Positions 38,851 through 48,072 are shown, counted from the first letter of the stretch. The stretch is DNA of 64,000 nucleotides from Pseudogulbenkiania subflava DSM 22618 (GCF_900177275.1 NZ_FXAG01000018.1:31007-95006), one strand, 5' to 3'. Translations and numbers: made by a program. Notes: a model not told the origin generated them from the sequence alone.

Positions 38851-39188
38851 TACAACGGCATCGGCTTGCCGTCGTTGAGATTGAGAAAGCCCTTCACCAC
38901 ACGATAGATCAGCCAGACGTAGACCGCGAACAGGATCACGAAGCCGACCAGCAGAAACACCGTCAGGTAGCCCAGCGCCAGCCCCAGCAATCCCCACCAG
39001 AAGGTGCGCATCTGCCACAGGAAATGGCTCTCGTACAGCGTGCCGCGGGTGTCGTCACGCTTGAGGTAGTTGATGACGATGCCGACGATCGCGGTCACAC
39101 CGACGAACAAGCTCGCCGCCTGCAGGATGTAGACGGCCAGCGTCAGGTTGTTGAGCTTGCGTTCAAATTCGTGGTCGATCAGTTCCAT
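38850..39188 (-). CDS. DUF4870-like membrane protein
   Basis: 112 aa with three membrane helices: LTLAVYILQAASLFVGVTAI, then GIVINYLKRDDTRGT and YESHFLWQMRTFWWGLLGLA, which are the DUF4870-type conserved motifs. Function unknown. AAGGAAAG precedes the ATG. A single gene between repeats and the unidentified 185-aa gene. Confidence 0.85.
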   Translation of the reverse strand: MELIDHEFERKLNNLTLAVYILQAASLFVGVTAIVGIVINYLKRDDTRGTLYESHFLWQMRTFWWGLLGLALGYLTVFLLVGFVILFAVYVWLIYRVVKGFLNLNDGKPMPL

Positions 39189-39307
39189 GCGCTTTCCTTA
39201 TTTTATCGGGTAGCCGCCGGCACACCGGCAAAGCCGTCCCGTCCTGGCCCACGGCCACAGACAGTAACGCAAGGTAACGCAGCGACGCCAGCCGGAGCGG
39301 TTCGGGG

Positions 39308-39865
39308 CTAGACGCCGACCGCGCTCCAGCGTGCCAGTACCTTGGCCGTCTCGTCGCGGCAGAAACGGATAACCTCCTCGACCGGACAGCGCTCCAGCCA
39401 CAGCGGCAGGCTCGGCCCGGCCATCTCGGTCTGCGCCGCTCCCGTCATCAGCACCGGCACCGCCGTACGCGACGGCCACCCCAGCCGTTGCGCCAGCACC
39501 GCAAGGCGGCGGTTGGCTTCGTCCAGTTGCGGCAGCGTATCGGGGCTCACCGCGACATGGCTCAAGCCCAGGAGCAGGATGCGCGCCGCCAGCCAGTCGG
39601 CCGCATCGCTGAAACGCGCCGGGGCATGGCGGCCGTCGTGCCGGCGCCGGGAGGCCGCCAGCAGCATGGCAACGGTGCGGATGCCGGGCAGGCGCGATTC
39701 CGCCAGCAGCAAGGTGCCAGGCATGGGCTGGGTGGCACGCAGCTCGGCCACGCCGTTGGCGCCCTCTGACAGCAATTCCACATCCCTTAACAGGGTGATA
39801 GCACAGCCCGGCAGGCTCGGCAGGGCCGCGTCGGCGCTGAGCAAGGCATCGTGGCGGGGGTTCAT
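39308..39865 (-). CDS. Unidentified 185-aa protein downstream of an aromatic leader
   Basis: No family is recognised. The protein is soluble, Leu/Ala/Arg-rich, with no membrane segment or signal peptide. Distinctive parts are SLPGCAITLLRDVELLSEGA, GTLLLAESRLPGIRTVAMLL and WLERCPVEEVIRFCRDETAK. GGAG stands about 9 nt before the ATG. Upstream on the same strand are a strong hairpin (39931-39964) and a 27-aa aromatic-rich leader peptide, so its expression may be governed by attenuation. That makes a link to aromatic amino acids possible but unproven. Confidence 0.8.
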   Translation of the reverse strand: MNPRHDALLSADAALPSLPGCAITLLRDVELLSEGANGVAELRATQPMPGTLLLAESRLPGIRTVAMLLAASRRRHDGRHAPARFSDAADWLAARILLLGLSHVAVSPDTLPQLDEANRRLAVLAQRLGWPSRTAVPVLMTGAAQTEMAGPSLPLWLERCPVEEVIRFCRDETAKVLARWSAVGV

Positions 39866-39991
39866 GATCTCGTTCTCCAGTGAAGTCGGGTGACTGCGGT
39901 TCGGGAGATCATTTGCCGGGAGCTGGAAAGACAAATGCCGCCTGAACCGCGGCGGCATTTGTCGGGAATCTGGTGTGTTGGTTTGCTTTGT
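39866..39991. other. Leader region between the leader peptide and the 185-aa gene
   Basis: Together with 39992-40389 this forms a 524-base stretch without a normal-size gene. This part holds the 13-bp hairpin and the ribosome binding site; the remainder holds the leader peptide, a -35-like TTGACA, a repeat and a small hairpin. Confidence 0.6.
39931..39964 (-). terminator. Candidate attenuator hairpin
   Basis: A perfect 13-bp stem (39931-39943 pairing with 39952-39964), 8-nt loop, followed on the minus strand by TTTCC. It lies 27 nt after the leader peptide stop and 65 nt before the downstream ATG, the position expected of a transcription attenuator. The T-tract is short. Confidence 0.6.
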
Positions 39992-40075
39992 CAGAGCACA
40001 CACGCCCCTTGGCGCCGCCATGAGCTGCGGTACCAATAAAAATAGACGTAGGAGGTGACAAAGGATTTAAGCATG
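39992..40075 (-). CDS. 27-aa aromatic-rich leader peptide
   Basis: An ATG-to-TGA frame of 27 codons. After MLKSFVTS it reads YVYFYWYRSSW: seven aromatic residues in eleven, an arrangement seen in leader peptides of phe, trp and aro operons, where ribosome stalling reports charged tRNA levels. GGGG lies 3 nt before the ATG. A strong hairpin and an unidentified gene follow on the same strand. Confidence 0.6.
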
Positions 40076-40081
40076 GCCCCA

Positions 40082-40111
40082 TCATGCCGACAGCCGCCCC
40101 ACCCTGTCAAG
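40082..40111 (-). promoter_or_regulatory. Candidate promoter of the leader transcript
   Basis: On the minus strand a consensus -35 TTGACA (40111-40106), 18-nt spacer, and a weak -10 CATGAT (40087-40082). Transcription would begin at about the leader ATG, making the leader mRNA nearly leaderless, or the true promoter lies further upstream. Confidence 0.35.
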
Positions 40112-40194
40112 GCGCAGGGACAGAAAAGCCCGACTGGATGCAGGGCCAGATGGTTGGTACGCTCCCACGAGCGTAGCGAGGCTCCCTTGCAGGG

Positions 40195-40280
40195 CCAGGG
40201 CGGACTGCGTGCGCCGCTACCGCTGGGCCAATCTCTGCATGCAAATCTTTAGATTTGCGCAACGCAGGATTGGGAATAGA
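40195..40280. repeat. Partial intergenic repeat related to families B/C
   Basis: Contains GCGGACTGCGTGCG, CCAATCTCTGCATGCAAATCTTTAGATTTGCGCAACGCAGGATTGG, similar to the inner hairpin of the B and C elements (AAATCTTCAGATTTG in copy B1). Lacks clear termini, so a partial copy. Confidence 0.5.
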
Positions 40281-40306
40281 TGGGGAATCAAATGCCGAGA
40301 TGACGA

Positions 40307-40325
40307 GACCCGGCTTTGCCGGGTC
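40307..40325 (-). terminator. Hairpin after the ETF-QO gene
   Basis: Stem GACCCGGC / GCCGGGTC (40307-40314 with 40318-40325), without a T-tract. Possibly a weak terminator or mRNA 3' stabiliser. Confidence 0.4.
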
Positions 40326-40389
40326 CTGTAAAGGCGTACCAAAGCACCTTGTCAGCCACCTGGCCCGGCATGAGGCCGGGCTGGCTGGA

Positions 40390-42024
40390 TCACATGTTCG
40401 GGTAGTTGGGCCCGCCGCCGCCTTCCGGCGTCACCCAGTTGATGTTCTGGGTCGGGTCCTTGATGTCACAGGTCTTGCAGTGCACGCAGTTCTGCGCGTT
40501 GATCTGCAGGCGCGGTTCGCCCTCCTCGCGGCCGACGATCTCGTACACCCCGGCCGGGCAGTAGCGCTGCTCCGGCGCGTCGTACTTTTCCAGGTTGATG
40601 CGGATCGGTACCGTCGGGTCCTTCAGCTTCAGGTGTGGCGGCTGGTCTTCGCTGTGGTTGGTGTTGGAGATGAACACCGACGACAGGCGGTCGAAGGTCA
40701 GCACACCATCCGGCTTCGGATAGGCGATCGGCGTGCACTCGTCCTTGGGCTTGAGGCACTCGTGGTCGGCATGCTGATGGTGCAGCGTCCACGGCGCGCG
40801 GCCTCTGAACAGGTAGGTGTCGAGCGCCGAGTAGAGCATCGCCGGCCACAGCCCCCAGCGGAACGACGGGCGGATGTTGCGCACGCGGTAGAGTTCGTCG
40901 TAGAGCCAGCTCTGCTTGAACTTGTCGGTGTAGGCGACGGCCTCGACCGCCTGGCCGTCCTGTGCCGTGGCCAGCGCCTCAAAAATAGCTTCGGCCGCCA
41001 GCATGGCGGACTTCATCGCGGTGTGGGTGCCCTTGATCTTGGGCACGTTGAGGAAGCCGGCGGTGTCGCCGATCAACACCCCGCCCGGGAAGGTGAGCCG
41101 GGGGAGGCTCTGCAGCCCGCCTTCGGAGATGGCGCGCGCGCCGTAGGACAGGCGCCGGCCGCCTTCGAACACGCCCTTGATGGCCGGGTGGGTCTTGAAG
41201 CGCTGGAATTCCTCGTACGGCGACAGGTAGGGGTTCTGGTAGTCCAGCCCCACCACGAAGCCGACCACCACCTGGTTGTTCTCCAGGTGGTAGAGGAAGG
41301 AGCCGCCGTAGGTGGCGGTGTCCATCGGCCAGCCGGCGGTGTGGGTGATCTTGCCCGGCTGATGCAGCTCGGGCTTCACCTCCCACAGTTCCTTGATGCC
41401 GATGCCGTAGGTTTGCGGGTCGGCGCCGTTGCGCAGCTTGAAGCGTTCGAACAGCGTCTTGGTCAGCGAGCCGCGACAGCCCTCGGCGAACACGGTCTGC
41501 TTGGCCCACAGCTCGAGGCCGGGCTCGCCTTCCTGGTCGCCGTTCTTGCCGGTGCCGACGTTACCGGTGGCCACGCCCTTGACCGAGCCGTCCGGGTGGT
41601 AGAGCACTTCGGCGGCGGCGAAGCCGGGGTAGATCTCCACGCCCAGCTCTTCGGCCTGCTGGCCGAGCCAGCGGCAGAAGTTGCCCAGGCTGATGATGTA
41701 GTTGCCCTCATTGTGCATCTGCGGCGGGGTAGGCAGCTGGATCGACTCGGTTTCGGTCAGCAGCAGGAACTGGTCCTTCTGGGCCGGGGTGTTGAGCGGC
41801 GCGCCCTTGTCTTTCCAGTCCGGGATCAGTTCGTTCAGCGTGCGCGGTTCAAGCACCGCGCCGGACAGGATGTGGGCACCGATCTCGGAGCCCTTCTCCA
41901 GCAGACAGACGCTGATGTCCTGGCCCTTGTCGGCCGCCAGCTGCTTGAGGCGAATCGCCGCGCTCAGGCCGGAAGGGCCGCCGCCGACGATCACCACGTC
42001 GTATTCCATGTATTCGCGTTCCAC
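40390..42024 (-). CDS. Electron transfer flavoprotein-ubiquinone oxidoreductase
   Basis: 544 aa. FAD-binding [19 protein letters not shown]-binding central region, and C-terminal [4Fe-4S] cysteines ([25 protein letters not shown]). It passes electrons from reduced ETF, fed by acyl-CoA dehydrogenases, to ubiquinone at the inner membrane. Starts with GTG at 42024, preceded by GAGGAG at 7 nt. Close to gcdH, one of the enzymes that would feed it through ETF. Confidence 0.96.
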   Translation of the reverse strand: MEREYMEYDVVIVGGGPSGLSAAIRLKQLAADKGQDISVCLLEKGSEIGAHILSGAVLEPRTLNELIPDWKDKGAPLNTPAQKDQFLLLTETESIQLPTPPQMHNEGNYIISLGNFCRWLGQQAEELGVEIYPGFAAAEVLYHPDGSVKGVATGNVGTGKNGDQEGEPGLELWAKQTVFAEGCRGSLTKTLFERFKLRNGADPQTYGIGIKELWEVKPELHQPGKITHTAGWPMDTATYGGSFLYHLENNQVVVGFVVGLDYQNPYLSPYEEFQRFKTHPAIKGVFEGGRRLSYGARAISEGGLQSLPRLTFPGGVLIGDTAGFLNVPKIKGTHTAMKSAMLAAEAIFEALATAQDGQAVEAVAYTDKFKQSWLYDELYRVRNIRPSFRWGLWPAMLYSALDTYLFRGRAPWTLHHQHADHECLKPKDECTPIAYPKPDGVLTFDRLSSVFISNTNHSEDQPPHLKLKDPTVPIRINLEKYDAPEQRYCPAGVYEIVGREEGEPRLQINAQNCVHCKTCDIKDPTQNINWVTPEGGGGPNYPNM

Positions 42025-42050
42025 CGCTACTCCTCGCTCATCCGCATGAC

Positions 42051-42171
42051 GTTATTCCAACTCGCCTTAGAAGCGATAGCTTTGTCGGCTACGCTCACTT
42101 GCCTTCGCCTTAGCTTCGCAGAAACTCGCCCTGACGGGCTTCGTTCTCTCGCTCCTAATGCTGTTTGGAAT
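42051..42171. repeat. Intergenic palindromic repeat, family C copy 3 (short form)
   Basis: About 120 bp. Ends ATTCCAA / TTGGAAT (42054-42060, 42165-42171); begins GTTATTCCAACTCGCCTTAGA and ends CTAATGCTGTTTGGAA, matching both ends of 47859-48072, but lacks that copy's internal insert. Lies between the ETF-QO start and the CoA-transferase stop. Confidence 0.65.
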
Positions 42172-42227
42172 TCAATGGCGATCATGATGCAATGAATCCA
42201 GCCATCCGTCAAAAATCAAACAAGCGT

Positions 42228-43421
42228 TTAAATTATTCCTGATTGGTGCAGTTGCACAATTGCCTCACCATCATACCCCAGCGCGCCCAGTATCTCGTCG
42301 GTGTCGGCACCGAGCTTGGGGGGGGCCCGATGATACTCCACCGGCGTGCCGGACAACTTGATCGGGCAGCCCACCAGCGGTACATCCTGCCCTACGGCAT
42401 CCTCCAGATGGATTTCCATGCCGCGATGGCGGATCTGCGGGTCGGCGAAGGCTTCGGCCACGTTATTGATCGGCCCGCACGGCACGCCGGCTTCGTCGAG
42501 CGCCTTGAGCCACTCGTCGCGGCCGCGGGCACGGAAGGCTTCGGCCAGCATCGGCACCAGCTGCTCGCGGTATTGTACCCGTGCCGGGTTGCTTGCGAAG
42601 CGTTTGTCATCGGCCAGTTGCGGCTGACCGATCAGCTGGCACACTGCACGGAACTGCTTGTCGTTGCCGCAGGCGAGGATGAAGTGGCTGTCGCCGGCGG
42701 TCTTGAACACCTGGTAGGGCACGATGTTGGGGTGGGCGTTGCCCAGGCGCGGCGGTACGGTGCGGCCGACCAGCCAGTTCATGTTGACGTTGGCCAGCAT
42801 GGCGAGCGAGCAGTCGAACAGCGCCATGTCGATGTACTGACCCTCTCCGGTGCGGCTGCGCGCCAGCAATGCCGCCTGCACCGCGTTGGCGGCGTAGAGG
42901 CCGGTGAAGAGATCGGTCACCGCGACACCGACCTTGTGTGGTTCGCCGTCGGCCGGGCCGGTGATGCTCATCAGCCCGCTCATGCCCTGCACGATGTAGT
43001 CGTAGCCGGGCAGTTCGGCGTAGGGACCGTCCTGACCGAAGCCGGTGATCGAGCAGTACACTAGGCGCGGGTTGAGGCTCTTGAGGCTGTCGTAGTCGAG
43101 CCCGTATTTCTTCAGCCCGCCGACCTTGTAGTTCTCCAGCAGCACGTCAGCTTCTTCGGCCAACCTGCGCACGATGGCCTGACCCTCGGGACGGGTAATG
43201 TCGACGGTGACCGAGCGCTTGCCGCGGTTGGCGCACAGGAAATAGGCGGCGGTGCCGTCCGGCAGGCTGGGTGGCGCCCACTGCCGGGTGTCGTCGCCCT
43301 GGCCGGGACGTTCCACCTTGATCACCTCGGCGCCGAGGTCGGCCAGCAACTGGCCGGTCCACGGCCCTGCCAATACGCGCGTCAGATCGAGAACCTTGAA
43401 ACCGGAAAGGGCGCCAGACAT
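42228..43421 (-). CDS. CaiB/BaiF family CoA transferase, probable glutarate CoA-transferase
   Basis: 397 aa, class III CoA transferase: GFKVLDLTRVLAGPWTGQLL, ADLGAEVIKVERPGQGD, and the catalytic Asp region QYIDMALFDCSLAMLANVN. Next to glutaryl-CoA dehydrogenase, so succinyl-CoA:glutarate CoA transfer is the likely reaction; the family covers many acids, so this is inference from context. GAGGAG precedes the ATG. A terminator lies between it and gcdH. Confidence 0.88.
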   Translation of the reverse strand: MSGALSGFKVLDLTRVLAGPWTGQLLADLGAEVIKVERPGQGDDTRQWAPPSLPDGTAAYFLCANRGKRSVTVDITRPEGQAIVRRLAEEADVLLENYKVGGLKKYGLDYDSLKSLNPRLVYCSITGFGQDGPYAELPGYDYIVQGMSGLMSITGPADGEPHKVGVAVTDLFTGLYAANAVQAALLARSRTGEGQYIDMALFDCSLAMLANVNMNWLVGRTVPPRLGNAHPNIVPYQVFKTAGDSHFILACGNDKQFRAVCQLIGQPQLADDKRFASNPARVQYREQLVPMLAEAFRARGRDEWLKALDEAGVPCGPINNVAEAFADPQIRHRGMEIHLEDAVGQDVPLVGCPIKLSGTPVEYHRAPPKLGADTDEILGALGYDGEAIVQLHQSGII

Positions 43422-43509
43422 TGTCATCTCCTCAGTAAAACATGCAGCAGGCTTGGCCGAAACAGGCCGCAACGGACGGTCAGCCATCCGCTGAGGGCTG
43501 TCACGGCAG

Positions 43510-43535
43510 AAAAAAGGGCCCGGACAAGCCGGGCC
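43510..43535 (-). terminator. Terminator after gcdH
   Basis: On the minus strand GGCCCGG, loop CTTGT, CCGGGCC, then CTTTTTT (43535 to 43510). It lies between gcdH and the CoA-transferase gene and may lower expression of the latter. Confidence 0.82.
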
Positions 43536-43593
43536 TCAAGAACAGACAGGAACGACCATGGCCGCCGGGTGGAGCCTCGGCGGCCGCTCCCTA

Positions 43594-44781
43594 TCAGGCA
43601 AACGCCTGAATCCCGGTCTGGGCCCGGCCCAGAATCAGGGCGTGCACATCGTGCGTGCCCTCGTAAGTGTTGACCGCTTCCAGGTTCATCACGTGGCGGA
43701 TGACGTGGAATTCGTCGGCGATGCCGTTGCCGCCGTGCATGTCGCGCGCCACGCGGGCGATGTCGAGCGCCTTGCCGCAGTTGTTGCGCTTGATCAGCGA
43801 GATCATTTCCGGGGCGGCCTGGCCGGCGTCCATCAGGCGGCCGACTTGCAACGCCGCGGCGAGGCCCAGCGCGATCTCGGTCTGCATGTTGGCGAGCTTG
43901 AGCTGAATCAGCTGGTTGGCAGCGAGCGGGCGACCGAACTGTTTGCGGTCCAGCGTGTACTGACGCGCCGCGTGCCAGCAGAACTCGGCGGCGCCCATCG
44001 CGCCCCAGGCGATGCCGAAACGCGCCTTGTTGAGGCAGCCGAACGGCCCCTTCAGGCCCTTCACGCCTGGCAGCAGGTTCTCTTCCGGCACCAACACGTC
44101 GTCCATCACGATCTCGCCGGTGATCGAGGCGCGCAGCGAGAACTTGCCGTGGATCTTCGGCGCCGACAGACCCTTCATGCCCTTTTCCAGCACGAAGCCG
44201 CGGATTTCGCCGTCGTCGTCCTTGGCCCACACCACGAACACGTCGGCGATCGGGCTGTTGGTGATCCACATCTTGCTGCCCTTGAGCAGATAGCCGCCGT
44301 CGACCTTGCGGGCGCGGGTCTTCATGCTGCCCGGATCGGAGCCGGCATCCGGTTCGGTCAGGCCGAAACAGCCGACCCATTCGCCGCTGGCCAGCTTGGG
44401 CAGGTACTTGTCCTTTTGCGCTTCAGTGCCGTAGGCCCAGATCGGGTGCATCACCAGCGATGACTGCACGCTCATCGCCGAGCGGTAGCCGGAATCGACG
44501 CGCTCCACTTCGCGCGCTACCAGGCCGTAGGCGACGTGGCTCAGGCCGGCGCAGCCGTGGGTGTCGATGGTGCAGCCCAACAGGCCCAGCTCGCCCATCT
44601 CGCTCATGATCTCGCGGTCGAAGCGCTCCTCGCGGTTGGCGGTCAGGATGCGCGGCATCAGGCGTTCCTGGCAGTAGGCGTGAGCAGTATCGCGCACCAT
44701 GCGCTCTTCTTCGGTCAGCAGGGTTTCCAGTAGAAGCGGATCTTCCCAGGAAAATGGGGCACGGCTGGTCGGGGCGGCCAT
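43594..44781 (-). CDS. gcdH: Glutaryl-CoA dehydrogenase
   Basis: 395 aa acyl-CoA dehydrogenase. [16 protein letters not shown] for FAD/substrate, [20 protein letters not shown], and the catalytic Glu in [20 protein letters not shown], which together mark GCDH. It oxidises and decarboxylates glutaryl-CoA to crotonyl-CoA in lysine/tryptophan breakdown, reducing ETF. AAAGGAGAG precedes the ATG. Divergent from an IclR gene. Confidence 0.96.
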   Translation of the reverse strand: MAAPTSRAPFSWEDPLLLETLLTEEERMVRDTAHAYCQERLMPRILTANREERFDREIMSEMGELGLLGCTIDTHGCAGLSHVAYGLVAREVERVDSGYRSAMSVQSSLVMHPIWAYGTEAQKDKYLPKLASGEWVGCFGLTEPDAGSDPGSMKTRARKVDGGYLLKGSKMWITNSPIADVFVVWAKDDDGEIRGFVLEKGMKGLSAPKIHGKFSLRASITGEIVMDDVLVPEENLLPGVKGLKGPFGCLNKARFGIAWGAMGAAEFCWHAARQYTLDRKQFGRPLAANQLIQLKLANMQTEIALGLAAALQVGRLMDAGQAAPEMISLIKRNNCGKALDIARVARDMHGGNGIADEFHVIRHVMNLEAVNTYEGTHDVHALILGRAQTGIQAFA

Positions 44782-44808
44782 TGGCGACTCTCCTTTGCGG
44801 TTTTGTTG

Positions 44809-44823
44809 TTCCGCTATGCGGAA
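44809..44823. promoter_or_regulatory. Candidate IclR-family operator
   Basis: Perfect palindrome TTCCGC-TAT-GCGGAA in the gcdH/iclR intergenic region, 28 nt before gcdH and 122 nt before the regulator. Such 15-bp palindromes are typical IclR-family sites. Confidence 0.65.
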
Positions 44824-44944
44824 TTTGGTTTTACCATGTGAAATAGACTAGCAAGTGCCGCACCGGCTTGTAAAGCGTTTTCTTGGCCGCAACGAGTAGG
44901 CAGGCTATGCTTGCCGCGCCGAAACCAACGAGAAGAAGAACACC

Positions 44945-45724
44945 ATGACGGAAGAGCACGACGATAAGGACAGGCTGTTCGTCACCGCGCTGGCACGCGG
45001 CCTGACGGTGCTGTCCGCCTTCCGCTCCGGCGAGAGCGGACTGTCCAATCAGGAACTGGCACGCCGCACCGGCCTGCCCAAATCCACGGTGTCGCGACTG
45101 ACCCACACCCTGACCCAGCTGGGCTATCTGAGCCACGAGGCGGACAGTGGCTTCTACCGCCTCGGCCTGGCCGTGCTGGAGCTGGGCTCGGTGGTGCTGG
45201 CAAGCTACGACGTGCGCCGTGCCGCCGCGCCGCTGATGCGCGAGTTCGCGCTGGCGCACAACGTCTCGGTCAGCCTGGCGATGCGCGACGGCAGCGACAT
45301 GGTGTACCTGGAGACCTGCCGCAGCGCGGCGCGGGTGTCGGTGCAGTTGACGGTCGGCTCGCGCGTGCCGGTCGCCACAACCGCCATCGGCCGCGCCTGC
45401 TATGCCGGGCTTGGCGCCAGCGAGCGGGCACGGCTGGACGAAGAACTGGCCAGCCGCTACGGCGGCAACTGGCCGCCGATCAAGAGCCGCCTCGACGCCG
45501 CGCTGCAACAATGCCGCGAGCTGGGCTACACCAGCTCGTTCGGGGAGTTCGTGCCGGAGGTGATGGCGGTCGGCGTGCCGCTGCCGTCGCCGATTCCGGG
45601 CCAACCGCCGATGAGCCTGAACGCCAGCGGCCCGGCGGCGCTGTTCACCGCGGAGCGCTTCGAGCGCGACATCGCGCCGGCACTGCAGCAGATGGCGCGG
45701 CGCATCGCGCCGGGTGCCGCCTGA
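44945..45724 (+). CDS. IclR-family transcriptional regulator
   Basis: 259 aa. N-terminal winged helix (LSNQELARRTGLPKSTVSRL) and C-terminal effector domain (MREFALAHNVSVSLAMRDGS, PVATTAIGRACYAGL). Divergent from gcdH and next to a perfect palindrome, so it most likely controls glutarate/glutaryl-CoA degradation. Effector unknown. Confidence 0.92.
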   Translation: MTEEHDDKDRLFVTALARGLTVLSAFRSGESGLSNQELARRTGLPKSTVSRLTHTLTQLGYLSHEADSGFYRLGLAVLELGSVVLASYDVRRAAAPLMREFALAHNVSVSLAMRDGSDMVYLETCRSAARVSVQLTVGSRVPVATTAIGRACYAGLGASERARLDEELASRYGGNWPPIKSRLDAALQQCRELGYTSSFGEFVPEVMAVGVPLPSPIPGQPPMSLNASGPAALFTAERFERDIAPALQQMARRIAPGAA

Positions 45725-45755
45725 CATCCGCCAACCACGACACGGGGAAAAAGAA

Positions 45756-45786
45756 AAACGGGCGAACGCCATGCGTTCGCCCGTTT
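45756..45786. terminator. Bidirectional terminator between iclR and fdhA
   Basis: 14-bp stem AAACGGGCGAACGC / GCGTTCGCCCGTTT (45756-45769 with 45773-45786), A- and T-rich flanks on both sides, between converging genes. Confidence 0.88.
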
Positions 45787-45804
45787 CGTTTGTGGCAGCC
45801 GCGA

Positions 45805-47001
45805 TCAGGCCGACTTGAGCGTGCCGTGCGGGTCGATGACGAATTTACGCGGCGCGCCGCCGTCGAACTGGTGATAGCCGTTCGGCGCCTCGTCCAGCGA
45901 GATCACGCTGACGTTGACGATCTGGGCGATCGGCAGACGGTCCCACAGGATGGCCTGCATCAGGTTGCGGTTGTACTTCATCACCGGGGTCTGGCCGGTG
46001 TGGAAGGAGTGCGACTTGGCCCAGCCGAGACCGAAGCGGATCGACAGGCTGCCACGCTTGGCGGCGGGGTCGACTGCACCCGGATCGTCGGTCACGTACA
46101 GACCCGGAATGCCGATGGCGCCGGCCACCCGGGTGACTTCCATCAGCGAGTTCAGCACCGTGGCCGGGGCCTCCTCATGCGAGTGCGAGCCGTGGCCGCG
46201 CGCCTCGAAGCCGACGCAGTCCACCGCGCAATCCACCTCGGGGGTGCCGAGAATGGCCGCGATCTGCTCGCCCAGCGAGGCATCGAGCGACAGGTCCACC
46301 GTCTCGAAGCCCACCGCCCGCGCGTGCGCCAGGCGTTCGGGGTTCATGTCGCCGACGATGGTCACCGCCGCACCCAGCAGGCGCGCCGAGGCGGCGGCGG
46401 CCATGCCGACCGGGCCGGCGCCGGCGATGTAGACGGTCGAGCCCGGTTTCACCCCGGCCGTCACCGCGCCGTGATAGCCGGTGGGCAGGATGTCGGACAG
46501 GCAGGTCAGGTCGCGGATTTTCTCCATCGCCTTGTCCTTGTCCGGGAATTTGAGCAGGTTGAAGTCGGCGTACGGCACCATGACGTACTCGGACTGCCCG
46601 CCGATCCAGCCGCCCATGTCGACGTAGCCGTAGGCCCCGCCGGCGCGCGACGGGTTGACGTTCAGGCACACCCCGGTGTGCTGCTCCTTACATGTGGTGC
46701 AGCGGCCGCAGGCCACGTTGAACGGCACCGACACCAAGTCGCCGATCTTCAACGTCTCGACGTCACGGCCGATCTCGATCACTTCGCCGGTGATCTCGTG
46801 GCCCAGCACCAGCCCGACCTCGGCCGTGGTGCGGCCGCGCACCATGTGCTGGTCCGAGCCGCAGATATTGGTCGTCACCACCTTGAGAATGACGCCGTGG
46901 CCGATCGGCCGGCCGCTCGGATCGACCATTTTCGGGTAGCCGATGGGCCGTACCTCGACATGCCCTTGTCCCAGATATACCACACCGCGATTGTCGCTCA
47001 T
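45805..47001 (-). CDS. fdhA: Glutathione-independent formaldehyde dehydrogenase
   Basis: 398 aa zinc alcohol dehydrogenase superfamily. Catalytic zinc ligands in NICGSDQHMVRGRTT and LGHEITGE, structural zinc cysteines CGRCTTCKEQHTGVC, and the diagnostic PSRAGGAYGYVDMGGW loop and GFEARGHG of the P. putida enzyme. Oxidises formaldehyde to formate with tightly bound NAD+, in some cases by dismutation. GGAGG precedes the ATG; the longer frame upstream is not family sequence. Confidence 0.95.
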   Translation of the reverse strand: MSDNRGVVYLGQGHVEVRPIGYPKMVDPSGRPIGHGVILKVVTTNICGSDQHMVRGRTTAEVGLVLGHEITGEVIEIGRDVETLKIGDLVSVPFNVACGRCTTCKEQHTGVCLNVNPSRAGGAYGYVDMGGWIGGQSEYVMVPYADFNLLKFPDKDKAMEKIRDLTCLSDILPTGYHGAVTAGVKPGSTVYIAGAGPVGMAAAASARLLGAAVTIVGDMNPERLAHARAVGFETVDLSLDASLGEQIAAILGTPEVDCAVDCVGFEARGHGSHSHEEAPATVLNSLMEVTRVAGAIGIPGLYVTDDPGAVDPAAKRGSLSIRFGLGWAKSHSFHTGQTPVMKYNRNLMQAILWDRLPIAQIVNVSVISLDEAPNGYHQFDGGAPRKFVIDPHGTLKSA

Positions 47002-47369
47002 TGTCTGCCTCCGAATTATTCGATGGGTTACGTGCGCAGCGACGGCAAAGCGTCGGCTGGCCCGCTTCGCGACGATAGGCGCTATCACCCCACGACAACG
47101 AGGCAGAAAACGCCATAGAGTGGCCAAATACCGACATCACCTCGCGGCGGTCGAGACAGTGGGGCACACGTTCACGGCGTCAACTCACGAGTCAGCGCGG
47201 GCATCCATGCGAGGTTGAGAGAAGATCGGGCGACACGACGACGGGCAGCCTCTCCACGCCACGGCAGCATGGCGGCAACGCGAAACCGTTGGGGGGATAC
47301 AACAGGAAAGGGAGTCAGGCCGGCAGCAGGACGACCGGCACGGGGCCGGGCGTCCTGATTGCCGTGCGC
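47002..47369. other. Intergenic stretch between fdhA and CBS gene
   Basis: About 370 bases. Contains the fdhA upstream region and the end of the CBS-protein transcript; a GC-rich dyad GCACGGGGCCGGGC lies near 47338. No gene, RNA or recognisable repeat. Confidence 0.5.
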
Positions 47370-47825
47370 TTACCTCTGGGGAGGAGTGGCCGGTTGCCCC
47401 TGAATGTAGTGCACCAGCTGGTCGATGGTGAGTTGCTGCTCTTCGAGGGTGGCGCGCACCACGTCGCCGATCGAGACCACGCCCAACACTTCGCAGCCTT
47501 CCATCACCGGGAGGTGGCGGATGCGCTTCTCGGTCATCAGCGCCATGCATTCGTCCACGGTCTGCTCGGGGGTCACGTACACCACGCGGCTGGTCATGAT
47601 CTCGCGCACGTGAGTGCCGGCCGAGGTCCGCCCCTGCAACACCACGCGGCGTGCGTAATCGCGCTCGGAAAAGATGCCGTGCACGTCGCAGGCGTGCATC
47701 ACTAGTACCGCCCCGACGTTCTGTTCGGCCATGACCTGCAGGGCCTGGAACACCGTGGCGTCGGGACTGACGAAGATCAGTTGCCGGTTGGGTTTGCTGT
47801 CGAGCAATTGTCGTACGGTTTGCAT
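47370..47825 (-). CDS. CBS-domain pair protein
   Basis: 151 aa made of two CBS motifs (LIFVSPDATVFQALQVMAEQ; VVYVTPEQTVDECMALMTEK, RIRHLPVMEGCEVLGVVSIG). Stand-alone CBS pairs bind adenine nucleotides and regulate partner proteins; the partner is not evident. Start at 47825 is supported by AAGGGGGA. Confidence 0.93.
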   Translation of the reverse strand: MQTVRQLLDSKPNRQLIFVSPDATVFQALQVMAEQNVGAVLVMHACDVHGIFSERDYARRVVLQGRTSAGTHVREIMTSRVVYVTPEQTVDECMALMTEKRIRHLPVMEGCEVLGVVSIGDVVRATLEEQQLTIDQLVHYIQGQPATPPQR

Positions 47826-47858
47826 GCGATCCCCCTTTGCAGACGTTTGGACCTGTTC

Positions 47859-48072
47859 TTCCAATTCGCCTTAAACACGATAACGTTGTCGGCGGCGCTA
47901 CGCGGACTGCGTGCGAATCGATCGCTGGACAAATCCCTGCGTGCCAATCTTCGATTGGCTCAGCGATGGATTTGCACGCAGAGATTCGCTCAGCGAGCGT
48001 TTGCCGTACTCGCTGCACTGTCTGCGGCCCCGCTCACTTACCTTCACGTTCTCGTGTCTAATGCTTTTGGAA
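47859..48072. repeat. Intergenic palindromic repeat, family C copy 1
   Basis: About 214 bp bounded by TTCCAA / TTGGAA. Carries GTGCGAATCGATCGCTGG, a hairpin GCCAATCTTCGATTGGC with following CTCAGCGATGGAT shared with copy B2, and GAGATTCGCTCAGCGAGCG...TTGCCGTACT shared with 36940-37119. It is a composite of B and C modules. Confidence 0.75.

Noticed and set aside
40055..40252. 65-aa plus-strand frame after an AGGAGG-like sequence
   Set aside because: The purine run is the complement of the leader peptide codons on the minus strand; the translation is basic and low in complexity and covers a repeat.
43424..44380. 318-codon frame overlapping gcdH
   Set aside because: Arg/Gly-rich frame-shifted translation of gcdH itself.
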